Below are positions 63,586 to 64,000 of a stretch of DNA of 64,000 nt, one piece after another (the stretch's first letter is position 1; the number at the start of each line of letters is the position of its first letter). This DNA comes from Pseudoips prasinana (Eukaryota; Arthropoda; Insecta; Lepidoptera; Nolidae). The position numbers were made by a program, and so were the translations under genes. The notes below the pieces were generated by a model. That model made no database searches. It was not told where the DNA came from and saw only the letters and a list, made by a program, of their open reading frames with translations. The DNA lies in assembly GCA_951640165.1 (NCBI GenBank), contig OX621237.1:17794001-17858000 (forward strand), given 5' to 3'.

Positions 63586-64000
63586 AGGATCACCACACCA
63601 CATCTAAATCAGGTCAAACATCAAGTAATCTTCTGTGTTCTACCATTTGTGGGACCCAGAACGTGCATGGGAATTCAGTTAAATTTGATTGCTTCCTCTA
63701 GAATCCTGTAAATTGCCCCTATTCCCATGAACGTATTAGACGATTCGGAAGATCCTAGACAAATCACGGTTATTGGAATCTCCTATGTGACCGTACGCAA
63801 TCTGATATAAAGAACGCGTTTGCGCGCTCCATGACCTATAATTTACATTCGTATTGATGGAATGTCCTGTCCGATCTTGAATCGCATCTTCTGGCTTAAA
63901 CTTCGGGCGACAGTAGCACAATCCCTAAAACTCTCTTTAATGCATCATCACGTTGGAACCGCCCTGAGCCAAAGTTGGAACCCCCAAAGGAATGCCTCTG
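63586..64000. other. Unassigned sequence to the window end
   Basis: Slightly GC-richer than average. A 61-codon minus-strand frame (63736-63921) has no motif. Confidence 0.45.

Overview
This window looks like lepidopteran (butterfly or moth) nuclear DNA. It is AT-rich and almost free of coding sequence. It is densely packed with short transposon remnants of kinds typical of Lepidoptera: tRNA-headed SINEs with an (AAT)n tail (Metulj-like, from memory), 5S-rRNA-headed SINEs, miniature Helitrons ending in CTAG, RTE-type LINE 3' ends with TGATGATGA tails, and Tc1/mariner and piggyBac-like elements. There is no bacterial or phage gene organisation. All comparisons were made by eye and no database was searched.

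Host gene. The one convincing host coding feature is a 144-nt internal exon on the minus strand at 19373-19516. It has consensus splice sites on both sides and encodes a cadherin-repeat boundary (DKNDNPPYF ... VDEN ... AKDHDE) that closely resembles neural cadherin (CadN). Its phase is symmetrical (1-1), so it can be skipped or swapped without shifting the frame. The rest of the window is best read as two very large introns of this gene: about 44 kb upstream in transcript order (higher coordinates) and 19 kb downstream. A second, unidentified exon-like open frame lies on the plus strand at 37988-38218.

Layout. 1-8.8 kb: a Tc1-type MITE, SINEs, RTE 3' fragments, a mariner transposase fragment, a possible LTR-like block and a SINE split by a LINE. 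9-15 kb: mostly unassigned AT-rich intron with two SINEs. 15-19 kb: SINEs A, B and 5S-type, two small Helitrons and a pair of back-to-back perfect hairpins. 19.4 kb: the exon. 20-27 kb: SINE and LINE fragments, several hairpins and foldbacks. 27.2-32.8 kb: a 5.6-kb DIRS-like tyrosine-recombinase retrotransposon. 33-64 kb: more SINEs, Helitrons, hairpin pairs, a Tc1 element with two nested insertions, LINE 3' ends, a piggyBac-like MITE and short tandem repeats.

The standout is the DIRS-like element (27186-32825). It has 160-bp inverted terminal repeats that I read as identical, and an internal complementary region that matches both outer ends exactly (40 and 77 nt) around a shared TATTATA. It carries decayed gag, reverse transcriptase/RNase H and tyrosine recombinase sequences in the canonical order, plus a 12-copy array of a 119-bp repeat near its 5' end. 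The coding parts are full of stops while the recombination-critical ends look intact. This suggests a non-autonomous DIRS derivative moved by proteins supplied from elsewhere.
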